Of a stretch of 64,000 nt of DNA, positions 12,350-23,851 are shown piece after piece. Source of the stretch: Erythroxylum novogranatense. Taxonomy: Eukaryota; Streptophyta; Magnoliopsida; Malpighiales; Erythroxylaceae. The stretch spans positions 9,675,460 to 9,739,459 of the forward strand of contig CM057233.1 in assembly GCA_029891385.1 (NCBI GenBank), written 5' to 3'. The stretch's first letter is position 1. Every line of letters starts with the position of its first letter. The position numbers were made by a program, and so were the translations under genes. The notes below the pieces were generated by a model, which made no database searches, had not been told where the DNA came from, and saw only the letters and a program-made list of their open reading frames with translations.

Positions 12350-14039
12350 TTACTGTTGTTCAGCTCTTAGCACTTAATGTGTGGCCTATAGATAATAGTT
12401 AGCGCCTTTTGGCACACATTGACATGTGAATACTGGGAGCCATGACTCTTTGTCAATGTGTGATCTCCCTTATGAGTGGATTGTCGTTTGATGGTTATCG
12501 CCTCTGTACGCATGCAAGAGTTTGTATGACTATCTATCAAGCTTTGGTTTCTCTTTTTCTAAATCTGAGTGAGAATGATTTAGAATCAAAATTTTGTTAT
12601 ATAAGAAATACAGATAAAGAAAATAACCACATTTGATGGCTTAATTTTTACTTTTCTGTTTGATTTCAATTTTACTTTTTATAATGATTTTGATATATAT
12701 TTTGTAAAAGCCAAATCTATTTGATTGTTTAAATCATAATAACATTTTTGTGATGACGATACTAAAACACTAAATTAAAGTTGGAGACAAATTTATTTTG
12801 TTAATTAATTATTTTATTTAATCTCATATAATTTTATTAATAAATTATATCATATTTTAGGAATATAAATAAATAAATAGATAAGAAGTTTTGAAATTTA
12901 GAATTCAAAATAGTATTTATTTACTAAAATAGAATAAACATATGATTTAAAAATTTTCTTTAATAAGTCATTATTTATATTATAAAATTAAAATATTTTA
13001 TCTAAAATAATCATCAACTCATAAGTTGCATTTAATTTTCAAAATAAATTTTTCTATTAAAATTTTGAAATTATTAGTGAAAAATAAATTAAAATACTTA
13101 TCTATGAAAATCAAATTATAACAATCATAATTTTTATTAGTAGTTATAATTAAAGGCAAAAGATGACTTAGTTAAGAGGATCCGCTTTCCCCTTACCTAT
13201 TTCTAATTTGTATAGAAGTTCTCAACCTCCCGCTGAAACACAAAATCTTAGCTGCCTCCAACTTCCAATATCACTCCAAGTGTAATTTTTTGTTTTTTTT
13301 CAGAATTAAAATTGTATTGAAAATAAAGAATAAAAAACATTACCTGATAGGCTCAAGTCTCTCCTTAGTTTTTTACAACAAAAATCAACTTAAAATGACA
13401 TCATAAATTAGCACCTATTGGAGTGATATCCTTACACCAACAACATACTCATTTACCAAAATATTGTCGTTTGAAACTAAGGAAAGGATCTTCTCTTTCT
13501 ACGCATCGATTGTTCTCGTATTACTGAATTAGGGTTAAGGAGAACGTATGATCAGAGGTAGTTTCCCTTCTCGGATTCCTTCCATCTAGCTAGAGGTAAG
13601 GATTCAATCTTTATTTATCATCCCTCTTTTCATCCTTCTCGCAACTTGGATTGCAATCTCACAGTCATGTGCTTATCTGCATTGGGGAAATCGGCAAATG
13701 ACAAGGAACTAATGAAGATCTGATGGTTTCGATTGAGCTGGTTCAACCGATTAGGTAATATTTTAGCTTCATCTTTGTTGCTTTTTATGTTTTGTATTTC
13801 CTCTGAATCTCTTCCCTATACATATGTTTACATTTTGAGTGTAGCTTCAAGTTATACATTCAGTAAAGCTAAGATAGATGTGTTGCATGTCTGATTGAGG
13901 TTTCGAAGTAGAATTAGCTTTCTGAGTTCATAGAGGATCTCATATACGAGAACCTCTTTGGACGAGTTGGTTCCACCAAATTGTATACGTAAAGTCCTAG
14001 GGATAGAACATGGATATGTTGATTTAGGTTTGGAGGGGC
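12350..14039. other. AT-rich intergenic stretch, no gene seen
   Basis: The first 130 bp after the DJ1D stop still resemble the 3' flank of copy 2 and mark the end of the duplicated block near 12485. The rest is very AT-rich to about 13150. The part 13150-14039 is more balanced in base composition but shows no ORF of family-like character and no splice-consistent coding pattern. Confidence 0.5.
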
Positions 14040-14330
14040 TGTGTGATTGGTCAATTTTTTAACAACCTATGTGATAGTGTTCCTAGGATTTAGCCACAGG
14101 CACCTGTTAGCTATAAATTCCCATACATTATTGCTATAAGAGCATATGAAGAAGGGATCTCTTGTTTCCACATGGTTCTTGCACATTGTACATGCTCTGT
14201 TCACTTGCAAATAGTGAATTCTATTAGCAATGTTCAACCTATTTAGGATTGTTAACCATAATATGAAAGATACCTTTGGGGTCAATACCTTGCTCCAAAC
14301 AATTTTGTGTCATTCCACCTTTTGTTTCCT
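14040..14330 (-). pseudogene. LINE remnant: C-terminal zinc-binding region of a reverse transcriptase
   Basis: Read on the minus strand, the segment encodes a stretch with TPKVSFILWLTILNRL followed by CTMCKNHVET and a downstream VWEF. This is the zf-RVT pattern found near the C-terminus of plant L1-type LINE polyproteins. Only about 95 codons are recognisable. No poly(A) tail, reverse transcriptase core or target duplication was found, so it is a scrap. The non-autonomous LTR element inserts about 230 bp to its right. Confidence 0.7.
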
Positions 14331-14556
14331 ACATCTTAATAGATCTCTCATAGCCTTGTTGGTGAGTTTAAGGAAGGGTTAGGTCTACCAATAGAATGTG
14401 TCTAGAGAGTTAGGTTATGGAAGATGTGGTGTTTAGAGATGCCTCAAGTTTTGAAGAAAATTCCAAGTACCCCTTTGTAATCATTGATTTGAGTTTAAGT
14501 TTGAATGAAGCGATTTGGGAACTGTTTAGATTGCTATAATGGTATATGAGAGGTCT

Positions 14557-16058
14557 TGATATGTGTTTAATTGTTAATATATTTAATTCTTTACACTTAG
14601 CAATTAATGATATGAAAATGCTTAATATACTCATTTTAATTCATATATAATTTTAGGTACAATTTTAAAACAAAGAAATTAAAGTAAATCGAAAGCACCA
14701 CATATGGGTCATTTTTTGAATATTTATTTTTGTTTATCTTCATGGAGGAAGAAGAAAAATAAATAAATAAAAGACAAGAAAAATGGAACAAGTTTGGAAG
14801 CCAACAACATAAAACGACAGCAGATAAAGTGCAAAATGGCAACACAAATGTCATGCCGTATAAGAGAGGCGTTGTGTGTGCCAACGCATGTATCACTGCG
14901 GACAGCAACGTTGTGTTTAAGCAGTGCCCCAGCAGAAGCATGAAGAAGGTTTAATTGAGTGTGACCTTTATTCGTCACATTAGAGGCAACAATAGACACT
15001 ACAGTGGGGCGCAACAAGTGTGGGTGTGAGACGTAGGAGTAGGTGACAAGGAGCTGGGAGGGTTTTGGAATGAACAGTGTCTATGACCTAAAAACTCCCA
15101 TGCTTATTCGTCAAATCGGTGAACAATAAAAATTGAGAGAAGCTTGTGGCATTGAGGAGAAACCAAGGAATGGGGGTTGAAGCATTTTTACGGGAAAGAC
15201 TCATAAAGGGCTAGGCATCCTGACGCCAGTTTAGAGGTGACATCGATGTTGATGACTCGGGTTAAGTACTTTTTATTATTTTGTTATTTTTTTCTCTCAT
15301 TAGAAATTGATTGTGTTATCCTGTATTAATTAATTTGGGTTTTGTGTATGGATAATTGGATTTTCATTATTATTTGGTTATTTGTGTATGAACTCATTGG
15401 GAATTGTGAGATGATGATTTTAAAGAGTTCATTGAATCGTTAATTGCAAACTCATTGCTAGAATTTCGATATAATTCGTAATTGTTATGTTGAAATTTAT
15501 GTGTAGCGATTAATGATTCGTAATCATTAGGGATAACATTACCTAGGTTAAATGATGCATCATATGTGGTTGTTATCTTGATTAATCAGTTTTTCTAATT
15601 TGTAATGATACTGTCTAATTAAATCTAGAGATCGCATCCTAGGTTGTTCGGTGGTTAAGTTTAATTAACTATCGTATCTTGATTAAACAAAACCTAAGGG
15701 AAAAGTTGAGTTAATTATTAACCCACAATTAATAGTTGCTAGGAGAGGTTAAAAAACAACAAATTAATGAAATTTGCTTAATTAGGGTGTAGGTCGAGAT
15801 TGAACCAAAGAATTGAGTCCCTCCCGGATTCCCCACTTTTATCATTTTTTTTCATGTTTTCTTTAATTTGTTTTTTTATTAGTTAGTTTCATTTTATTTT
15901 TTTATTCTAAAAATATAAAACCCCTCGTTAAACCTAAATACTCGTTAATTTTATTTCATAAACTTTACATACACTCTCTGTAGGATCGACCTAGACTTAC
16001 CACTGGTATAGTAGTATTTTAATTATTTTATTTTGACTAGTGTAACGACATGTGGTCA
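14557..16058 (+). repeat. 5' LTR of the LARD-like element
   Basis: It is 1502 bp, begins TGATATG and ends GTGGTCA. It aligns along its length with 18727-20356 with many point differences and several short indels, so the insertion is old. ORFs within it are shadows. Confidence 0.85.
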
Positions 16059-16060
16059 AA

Positions 16061-16081
16061 TTTTAGTGCTGTTGTCAGAGA
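16061..16081 (+). other. Decayed primer-binding site, tRNA-Asp type
   Basis: The 21 bases directly after the 5' LTR differ from the canonical tRNA-Asp site (TGGCGCCGTTGCCGGGGA, plus flanking Ts) at six positions. All six are G-to-A or C-to-T changes. The position and the remaining matches make the assignment likely. A primer tRNA would no longer pair well. Confidence 0.7.
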
Positions 16082-16208
16082 GTGCAATGTTTTAGTTTTT
16101 GTTTATGATTTAATTGATATTTTGTATATATTTGTCTGTAATTAATTTCTTTTCTATTATTTTGTGATCTTTTCATTTTTTATTTCTTGTTTTTAAAAAA
16201 ATTTCGAT

Positions 16209-17066
16209 ATGAATGAAAGTAATTTCTTTTATAACTCTTATTCTCAATCCTATAATAATGTTTGGACTAATCAACCTAACTTTTAATATGGATAGGATAA
16301 TCATCAGAATTACTTCTATGATAGTTTACAGGACATATAACAAGTCTAGTATAGATCATAAGCTTTCTATGACAACTCCGGTCCATTTCTGGAAGAGTTG
16401 AATAATATTGTGAAAAAAATTGCAGAAAAATACTCTACAATTCCAAAAGGATGGAGGGCAATTTCCAAAAAAATGCATGGTCAAACACCCAAGATTTGGA
16501 TAGCCAACACGATTTAGTTGCACCTTTAGAAGAACTTGTTAAGAATCTAGTTGCTAATACTTTGCAATTTCAACAAGATACGCAGCAGCAGTTGTAAGAA
16601 TTTCGACAAGAGGAAAAAGCAAGGCAACAGAGGATGGAACACATAATGTGTCAGATGGCAATAAGGCTTAATTGCTTAGAATTGCAAAGCGAAGAGGAGC
16701 AATCGTATCAACTCGAGATGTACCCAATGGACATTTGTGCGGAAACACTGCAAAGTGACGAGAAGTTTGAGAATTTTAAGGTCAACCTTCAACAAATTGT
16801 TTGTGTCGAAGAAGTGGAGAAGGATCTCGAAGTCGAATTTTGAGACTAACTCTTTACCTTTACATAACAGATTGGAGGAATTAAATGATGAAGAAAAAGG
16901 TGAGGAGATGTTCAAAATATTTCTAGAGTATATGAACTTAGTCAGGATTAAGAATCTGAGGATAGAGAAGATGCTAAATGAGGACGATGATCAACTAAGG
17001 CCCTATCTAGAACTATCTCGCGTGGAAGTGATGCTAACTGTAATACCTGAAGATCACAATTTCATC
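16209..17066 (+). pseudogene. Broken gag-like ORF of the LARD-like element
   Basis: The frame begins MNESNFFYNSYSQSYNNVW, a Tyr/Asn/Gln-rich start, and stops after 25 codons. Downstream, glutamine- and glutamate-rich coiled-coil-like stretches follow in shifting frames, the longest at 16634-16843 (69 codons) and an overlapping one at 16737-17072. No CCHC knuckle or catalytic motif is visible. The context between primer site and purine tract suggests a former gag or gag-like leader protein. The family cannot be named. Confidence 0.55.
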
Positions 17067-17072
17067 ACGTGA

Positions 17073-17125
17073 GGAGAAGAAAGAGTCGAGCCAGCGACCC
17101 TAAACAAAGACGCTTCTTGGGAGAC
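17073..17125 (+). other. Conserved non-coding block of Athila/Tat-like elements
   Basis: The stretch containing GTCGAGCCAGCGACC and then CGCTTCTTGGGAGACAAC resembles a block I know from the region after the coding part of many plant Athila/Tat-related and LARD elements. Recognition is from memory of the family, not from a search. The 1.6 kb that follows, up to the purine tract, shows no gene. Confidence 0.45.
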
Positions 17126-17884
17126 AACCTGAGGGAAGTATATTTCTTTTCCTTTACATTTCCGCACTACTTTTTATATGCATGTGTTTTTTTGAATTTG
17201 TTTGTTTTACTTGTTTTTAAATTTTCAATCAAAATGAGAGAAAGAATAAAATAAATGAAACAACATTTTTCCCATTTTCTGTTGCTTTTTGGATTATAGA
17301 ATCATGATTAGAGTGTGGATTGACAAGAAAGTTTCATAGCAACTTTAGCATGTATTTTTACTCTTGTGATTAGTTGATATGCATTATCTTTAGAAAATTA
17401 GTGACTAATGGTAGACAAAGTCGGTGATATTTTGAGCCTTATTTGACTGACTCATCCATATCAGTCTCATTGCCTTTTGATAATGTGTGATCTTCATGAC
17501 ATGTACATCCTGATTTTGCGTTGAATTTCTATTCGAGACCATATTTTTATCACATGCATTAACATAGATATGACTAGGCATTCTTTGTTTATCATAAACT
17601 ATAGTAGCCAAATAACTTATCCTATTGACATTATTTTTTTCTTGGTAAACCCCTTTGAGCTTTAGACTTTCTTTTTGTATAAATCACATTTTATGTTTTT
17701 AAACTTAACCAAATGTCCTACCTAAATCATAAAGTTAGTGGAACATTTGTGATTGTTGAGTTTGTAGATGTACAAAATTTTAAGTGTGGAGGTGTACATA
17801 TGTGAGGGTTGGTTATAATATTGAGATGTTATTTTATGTCTTATCATTGAAATTCTCATATTGATGTAGTTTATTTTAATTTTT

Positions 17885-17995
17885 TTATAAGGAAAAGAAA
17901 GAAAAAAGGGGAAAAGAAAAGAAAAAAAGAGAAAAAAGAAGAGAAAAGAAAATGAAAAAGAAAGACAGAAGAAAAAATGAAAAAATTGTTTAAAA
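17885..17995. repeat. Purine-rich low-complexity tract (GA/AAAG)
   Basis: About 110 bp are almost purely A and G in irregular GAAAAG-type repeats, inside the LARD-like element. It is low-complexity and not coding. Confidence 0.8.
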
Positions 17996-18711
17996 TAAAT
18001 GTATTAAGGAGGATTTGCATATGTGTTGAAAAGTTATTTATGGTCTATGCATCTTTCTAGAGTTGTAATGAATGCGTTATTTGAGTATGTTGAATATGAG
18101 GTAGATATTGGCTTAAAAGGTTCACTCTTATGATTTCAGTGTATTGTTGACATAAATTGTATGAGTGATTCTTTTAGATTGATATATGCTTCATATGGTT
18201 TGTGCGTGAAAGCTGAATGAGATTGTGAAATATAAATGTTGCATTCGTCTTAGCTGACGGTACCCAGTTTTTGATGAGTGTTGCTTTGTTTCACTAGCTT
18301 TGTTGACTTTCATGCTACTTGACCCAAATATGTCTCACCTTACCTTTGCTTACATTACAACCCTAAAAAATCCTTTGATTCATGATTTTGCATGTGAACA
18401 TTAGTGGTGGAGAAATGAAATAATATGTAAAGTTGTAGATTGTCATGATCATGAATAGTATTAAGTGTACCCGTGGATATATTTTAGTTAAACACATTTT
18501 TCGAGTCTACCATTAGATTGCTCAGTTTTAAAGATGATGAATGTTGATTGATCATGAGTAAAAGCTTGGAATGTTGACATCTTACTACGAATTTTGGAAG
18601 TCACTCATCTTTGCTTTTGATTGTATATTCTTAGAAAATATGGGAATTGGGTAAATGTTTTGGAGTCTTTGAGCTTAATTTGGATGTTTTGCTTAAGGAA
18701 GGACAAAAACT

Positions 18712-18726
18712 AAGTGTGGGGGAAAT
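18712..18726 (+). other. Polypurine tract of the LARD-like element
   Basis: AAGTGTGGGGGAAAT abuts the start of the 3' LTR. This is the expected form and place of the plus-strand primer of a plant gypsy-type LTR element. Confidence 0.8.
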
Positions 18727-20356
18727 TGATATGTGTTTAATTATTGATATATTTAATTATTTACACGTAGCAATTACTGATACAAAATTGCTTAAGATAC
18801 TCACTTTAATTCATATATGATTTTAGGTACAATTTTGAAGCAAACAAATTAACGTGAGTCGAAAGCACCACTTTTGGGTCATTTTTCGCATATTTATTTT
18901 TGCTTGTCTTCATGGAGGAAGAAAAAAATAAAAGACAAGAAAAATGGAACAAGTTTGGAAGCCAACAATATAAAACGATAGCAGATAAAGTGCAAAGCAG
19001 CAACGTAGATGTCATGCCGCATAAGAGAGGCGTTTTATACATCGACACATGCATTTAACATATGCATTGGGCATTAAACGTAGCATACGCTGCATGAAAT
19101 GCATGCGTACGATGCGGATAGCAATGTTGCATTTAAGCAGTGCCCTAGCAGAAGCGTGAAGAAGGTTTAATTAAGTGTGACCCTTATTCGTCACATCAAA
19201 CGCAACAGTAGATGCTACAATGGGGTGGCTACAGTAGGTGCAGTAGGTGTGGGTGTGAGGTGCAGGCGCAGTTGTGCTGCTGCTGGTGGCTTGGTGACGG
19301 CATAGGGAGTTTGGAGCTTGTGAGAAGAGGAGAGCTACTTGTGTGACAAGAGTTGGGAGGGTTTTGGAGTGAACAGTGTTTGTGACCTAAAAACTCCCAT
19401 GCTTATTCGTCAAATCAATGAACAGTAAAAATTGAGAGAAGCTTGCAGCAATGAGGAGAAACCAAGGAATAGGGGCTGAAACATTTTTCCAAGAAAGACC
19501 CAAGAAGGGCTAGGCATGCTGACGTTGGTTTGGAGGTGACATCGACGTCGACGACCCAGGTTAAAGTGTTTTTTTAATTATTTTATTGTTTCTTTCTCTC
19601 ATTAGAAATTGATTGTGTAATCTTATGTTAATTAATTTGGGTTTTGTTTATAGATAATTGGATTTTCATTATTATTTGGTTATTTATGTATGAATCCATT
19701 GGGTATTATGAGATGATGATTTTAATGCGTTCATTGAATCATTAATTGCGAACCTATTGCTAAAAGTTTGATATAATCTGTAATTGTTATGTTGACATTT
19801 ATGCGTAGCGACTAATGATTTGTAATCATTAGGGATAACATGACCTAGGTGACGCATTGTATGTAGTTGTTGCCTTGATTAATCAGTTTTCCTAATTTGT
19901 AATGCTACTACCCAATTAACAATCGTATCCTAGGTTGTTCGGTGGTTAGGTTTAATTAACAATCGTATCTTGATTAAACAAAACCTAAGGAAAAACTCAG
20001 GTTAATACCCACGATTAATAATTGCTAGGAGAGGTTAAAGAATAACAAATTAATGAAATATGCTTAATTAGGGTGTAGGTCGAGATTTAACTAAAGAACT
20101 GGGTTCCAATCGAATTCCCCACTTTTATCATTTTTTTGCATGTTTTCTTTAATTTGTTTTTATTAGTTAGTTTCATTTTATTTTCTTATTCTAAAAATCC
20201 AAAAACCCCCGTTAAACCTAAACACCAACTAATTTCATTTCATAAACTTTACATACACTCTTTGTGGGACATATGCCTAGTTATTTTATTTTATACACCA
20301 TTGCTATAGTAGTAGTCTAGTTATTTTATTTTGACTAGCGTAACGATGCACAGTCA
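18727..20356 (+). repeat. 3' LTR of the LARD-like element
   Basis: It is 1630 bp, begins TGATATG and ends CAGTCA. It is about 130 bp longer than its partner, mostly because of a stretch around 19040-19110 and extra sequence near 19215-19350 that the 5' LTR lacks. Confidence 0.85.
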
Positions 20357-20559
20357 GGTCCCAAGTTAAACCAATTGTCAACTTAGACATATGTCAAGTT
20401 ACCGTTCCCAATTTTGCAAGAGATCCATTTTGGGACTTTTATCTCTTAATTTCATAATCTGGTTGAGAAAATGAGAGTATGAGGATGATTTCTTAATGCT
20501 TCATAGGTTTCTTTCCTTGAGAAAATAAGAGTGTAGCCATTTCATCCAAAGTAAGTTTT

Positions 20560-21335
20560 TATCCATGAGAATCTACTATGGTCTTTTTAAGATTAGGGCT
20601 AGATTTGGGACTTCGATAGGAGTTATGTTTATCCCCCCTTCATCCTTAAGAAAACAGATATTAACTTATTTCACTTTAGCTGAACCTTTAACACCATTTG
20701 GGTGGTTCCATAAGAAGTTCTTAAGGATTCTTTCAATGGTTTTGGTAAATTCAAGTGTAAGTTGCTATCATTAACAATTTTATGTTTTTACAGATGATCT
20801 TAGTCTCCTAAGGAAGGCCAATACTCTTTCAATTTCTCTACTGATGAGTACTGTACAAAGTTTTAAGGAGTTGTTTAGATTAAGCATCAATTTTCAAAAA
20901 AACTATTTCAGATTGTCCAAAAGTGTAGTATACCTCTCAGATTCCTTGTCATAAGTCACTAGAATGAAAAAACAAGATCCTCCTCTTCAGTATTTGGGAA
21001 TTCTTATCTCTTCCAGAAGACTAAGATATAAAGTTACAAAAAGGAATGGGGCTCTGGAAAAATAGAACCCTTTCTTATGTAGGTAAACTTTAACTTTTGA
21101 ATTCTATCATAATATCAATACAAACTTATTAGAGCTCTTATATATTCTTATCAATTGGACTAATTAAAATGGTGGAAAAACTAATGAAGTAGTTTCTATA
21201 GGGTAAAGGGAAGGAGGGAGAGGAATAGCTAAGGTGAACTGGAAGCACATATGTCAACCAAAGGAGGTTGGCAGGTTAAGGTTGGAGTCAGTCAATAACA
21301 GTAACAAATTTCTAATGATGAAGAGGATCTAAAGA
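20560..21335 (+). pseudogene. LINE reverse transcriptase remnant, 5' part of a split copy
   Basis: The plus strand encodes a recognisable plant LINE reverse transcriptase series. It has a FTDDLSLLRKA block (the FADD active-site region with A changed to T), then PPLQYLGILIS, then a block around AKVNWKHICQPKEVGRLRL, and ends near NKFLMMKRI. Frameshifts and stops interrupt it. The continuation, the zinc-binding C-terminal part in the same orientation, is found at 32597-33475, after an insertion of about 11 kb. Confidence 0.75.
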
Positions 21336-21979
21336 ATCTTATTGAGCAAGTTTTAATCTTATAAAACTCTCAATATTTTGCAAGTGTATGGGTTGTATGC
21401 GTAGTAGTTGAGGTGTCGATCCCATGAGGAATTAGTGAACTACTCAAATCCTAACTTTGTCTAAGGTTGTAAAAACATGATTTAATTGAAAGTAAAGATA
21501 AGCAGAAAATTAAGCAATCAAGTAGGGGTTGAATGAAAATAAAATTATGAAATTAACATAAGTAAATCAAAATGTAACACAACCACTTAATAATTGAGAT
21601 ATCGCAACAAGACAAGATCAAAGAATGATGAGAAGATGGGATTTCTCTATCATCATTTTGTTACCCTAATCTATCAATCTTAGAATTTTGAAAGGTTGCT
21701 TATTTGCTCTCAAGACCTAATCAATTAACCCTAATTAATAATCCCTAATTGATTTTGAAATTTTGATTTTGCAATCTCTCGACTAATAAAAACAACCAAC
21801 ATTCCAATTAGTTCTTAAATAATCTACTACACAATTGGGTCCCCACACAAGATCTCTCTTCGTATGATTATTGATTTGATAATTGTGTGACTTATTAGGT
21901 TGTTAACTCTCATTACCCAACCTAATCTGATTACTGTCGATTGACTCTCTCAATTTATTGTCGACATATATGCAAACAC
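21336..21979. other. Left half of an unidentified insertion in the LINE
   Basis: The sequence between the LINE break and copia element B does not encode a protein. It contains GTGTCGATCCCATGAGGAATT, a wording common in plant LTR or leader regions, but no paired repeat was found in the window. It presumably joined 31762-32596 before element B inserted, because the AACAC target duplication links 21975-21979 and 31762-31766. Confidence 0.5.
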
Positions 21980-23741
21980 TGTAGGAAAATCCCGGTGTGT
22001 GCATCACATGCACACGGTGCGAAAAACAAAAAATTTTATTCTGGGATCTTTCCGAAAGTCAGGATCCATGTGTCTATATAAAAAAATCAAAACATAACAG
22101 ACAAAGGAGACCGTCTCTAACGGTATCCACGCAGAGATCGGAGATTCTAACCGGGACAAACCATTTGACCCGGGAATAGCTAGAACAAAGTAAAGACTGC
22201 TAGATCTTACCTTTGTTCTTGGAGAGCTTGGAATCAACGATGAGAAGAAGGAGGATGAAGCTTGGAGATGATGAAGATCGTTGATGGAGAGCTTAAGAAG
22301 AAGAACTCTTCTTCTTCTAAAACCTAAGCCTTTGATTTTCAAGAACCATCTTAAAATCCCACGACATCAACTCTTCTCATATCTTTATTAGTCTTTTGTC
22401 TCTAACCATTAAATGCATTAAAAGCTAATGGTGGAGGTCCATCCACGTTAGCCTTTATATATATATTCTTTAATTAATTAATAATATATATATGTATATA
22501 AATGCTGAAGTGGTCCAGTCACACTGGGGTCGGTCCTACCGGCCTATCGGGTCCCGATATGAAAAAATCACTGGAAACCTTTTTCAGCAATATCGATGTT
22601 GCGATCTCATTGGGGAATATCTCGATCTCATCAGGATCCATTTAATCCTATTGCTCTCCATGTATTGGATCTCTATCCAAAACTATTTTATGAATTCTCC
22701 GAGTCACTCTTATGCATGTGACCCATTAGGTTCCCGGTTATGTTGGCCACTTAGATTAACACTTAATCTGAGCAAATCATGAGCGGTATCTAGCAACACA
22801 TCATGACCCCCAATTGACCGGAAAGTAATTGGTTTGACGAATGAACATATATTCATCATGAACCATATCACTTAACCTTTCCATAGATAATTACTGTGCA
22901 ATTCGTCCTTTCACTATGCTATACCCCACTTGGTTATGAGTATGGGCAAAGTGTCAACTCTCACTAGAATGACTACGTCAAATCTAGTCCAAGTGATATC
23001 AGTTCTTGTCCTGGGACTCATTACTTTATATGTCACTAAAGACACTCTTCATGACATATGTACTCCGGCCAGAGATTTCCAAGTGATGACCCTGACAAGA
23101 GGCCATGGGTATCATCTTCTGCTATCACAGAAGTGGTGAATCCTCTATTGGCTACTTAATTACCTTCGAATACCTCAAGCTATACCCAATCACCACCTTA
23201 CGAGTGACCTATGTAAGGCAACAAGAAATGGAGTCAAAGCACAGAATCAGTATCTAAGATATCCTTGAGTACCTTAAGTCTAAGGATATTTGCACCATTG
23301 CTATGATGAGATTATCACTGACATTAGAATAGGACATCCATGTGATGATCTCATAGCAGGTCATCCAATATACTTACTACCTCTAGTAAGCATTCACATC
23401 TCAACCCTAAATATCTCATATTTACAGTTTCTGAGATCCACTACTTGATCAAATCAAGGACCTTGAGATGTGCTAGTCTCTCCGGACATCGATGTCCAGC
23501 CAAGAATCCTACAACTAGGGATAATTTAGATACTGACATAATTACACATGATAGGAATCTCAGTAGTATGATCACATCATAATTTCCTTCATGTTATGTC
23601 ATATATCATGGACTTCATCAATTTGCTTATTGATCAATATCAATTCATAAATAACGAACAGCAAAGTAATGAAATATGTCTTTCTTTATTTATTCATAAA
23701 GAATGTACATAAATTTGTACAAAACGCCCTAAACTCTAACA
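21980..23741 (-). repeat. 3' LTR of copia element B
   Basis: It is 1762 bp on the left side of the element. It starts TGTAGGAAAATCCCGG on the plus strand and ends ACTCTAACA. Compared with the right LTR it lacks about 26 bp close to its plus-strand end and most of the AT microsatellite. Confidence 0.93.
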
Positions 23742-23757
23742 ATATCCCACTTGACCT
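23742..23757 (-). other. Polypurine tract of copia element B
   Basis: In transcript sense the bases before the 3' LTR are GGTCAAGTGGGATAT. This is the usual plant copia pattern (AAGTGGGA close to the LTR), which fixes orientation and boundary. Confidence 0.8.
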
Positions 23758-23851
23758 AAAGCTAATCGCCTTGATATCTAATACCATAGGCGAGTACATG
23801 AGAATCAAAACTCTTTTGTGATAATGGCTTTGTCAACGGATCAACAATATT

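Larger units (their letters stand above)
14557..20356 (+). mobile_element. 5.8-kb non-autonomous LTR element (LARD-like, Athila/Tat-related signals)
   Basis: Two long terminal repeats (14557-16058 and 18727-20356), each starting TGATATGTGTTTAATT and ending in CA, enclose 2.7 kb. The element is bounded by GGTCT (14552-14556) and GGTCC (20357-20361), a 5-bp target duplication with one change. A decayed tRNA-Asp-type primer site follows the first LTR and a purine tract precedes the second. The interior holds a broken gag-like ORF and no reverse transcriptase, protease or integrase, so it would have needed enzymes from elsewhere. The tRNA-Asp site and the CGCTTCTTGGGAG motif near 17110 recall Athila/Tat gypsy relatives. 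That placement is inferred. Confidence 0.85.

Noticed and set aside
13540..13760. Possible short host exon starting ATGATCAGAGG
   Set aside because: The frame is short, has no family similarity and no supporting splice pattern.
20565..20774. Independent small gene in front of the LINE remnant
   Set aside because: The stretch is part of the degraded LINE reverse transcriptase. The recognisable frame continues past its stop in another phase.
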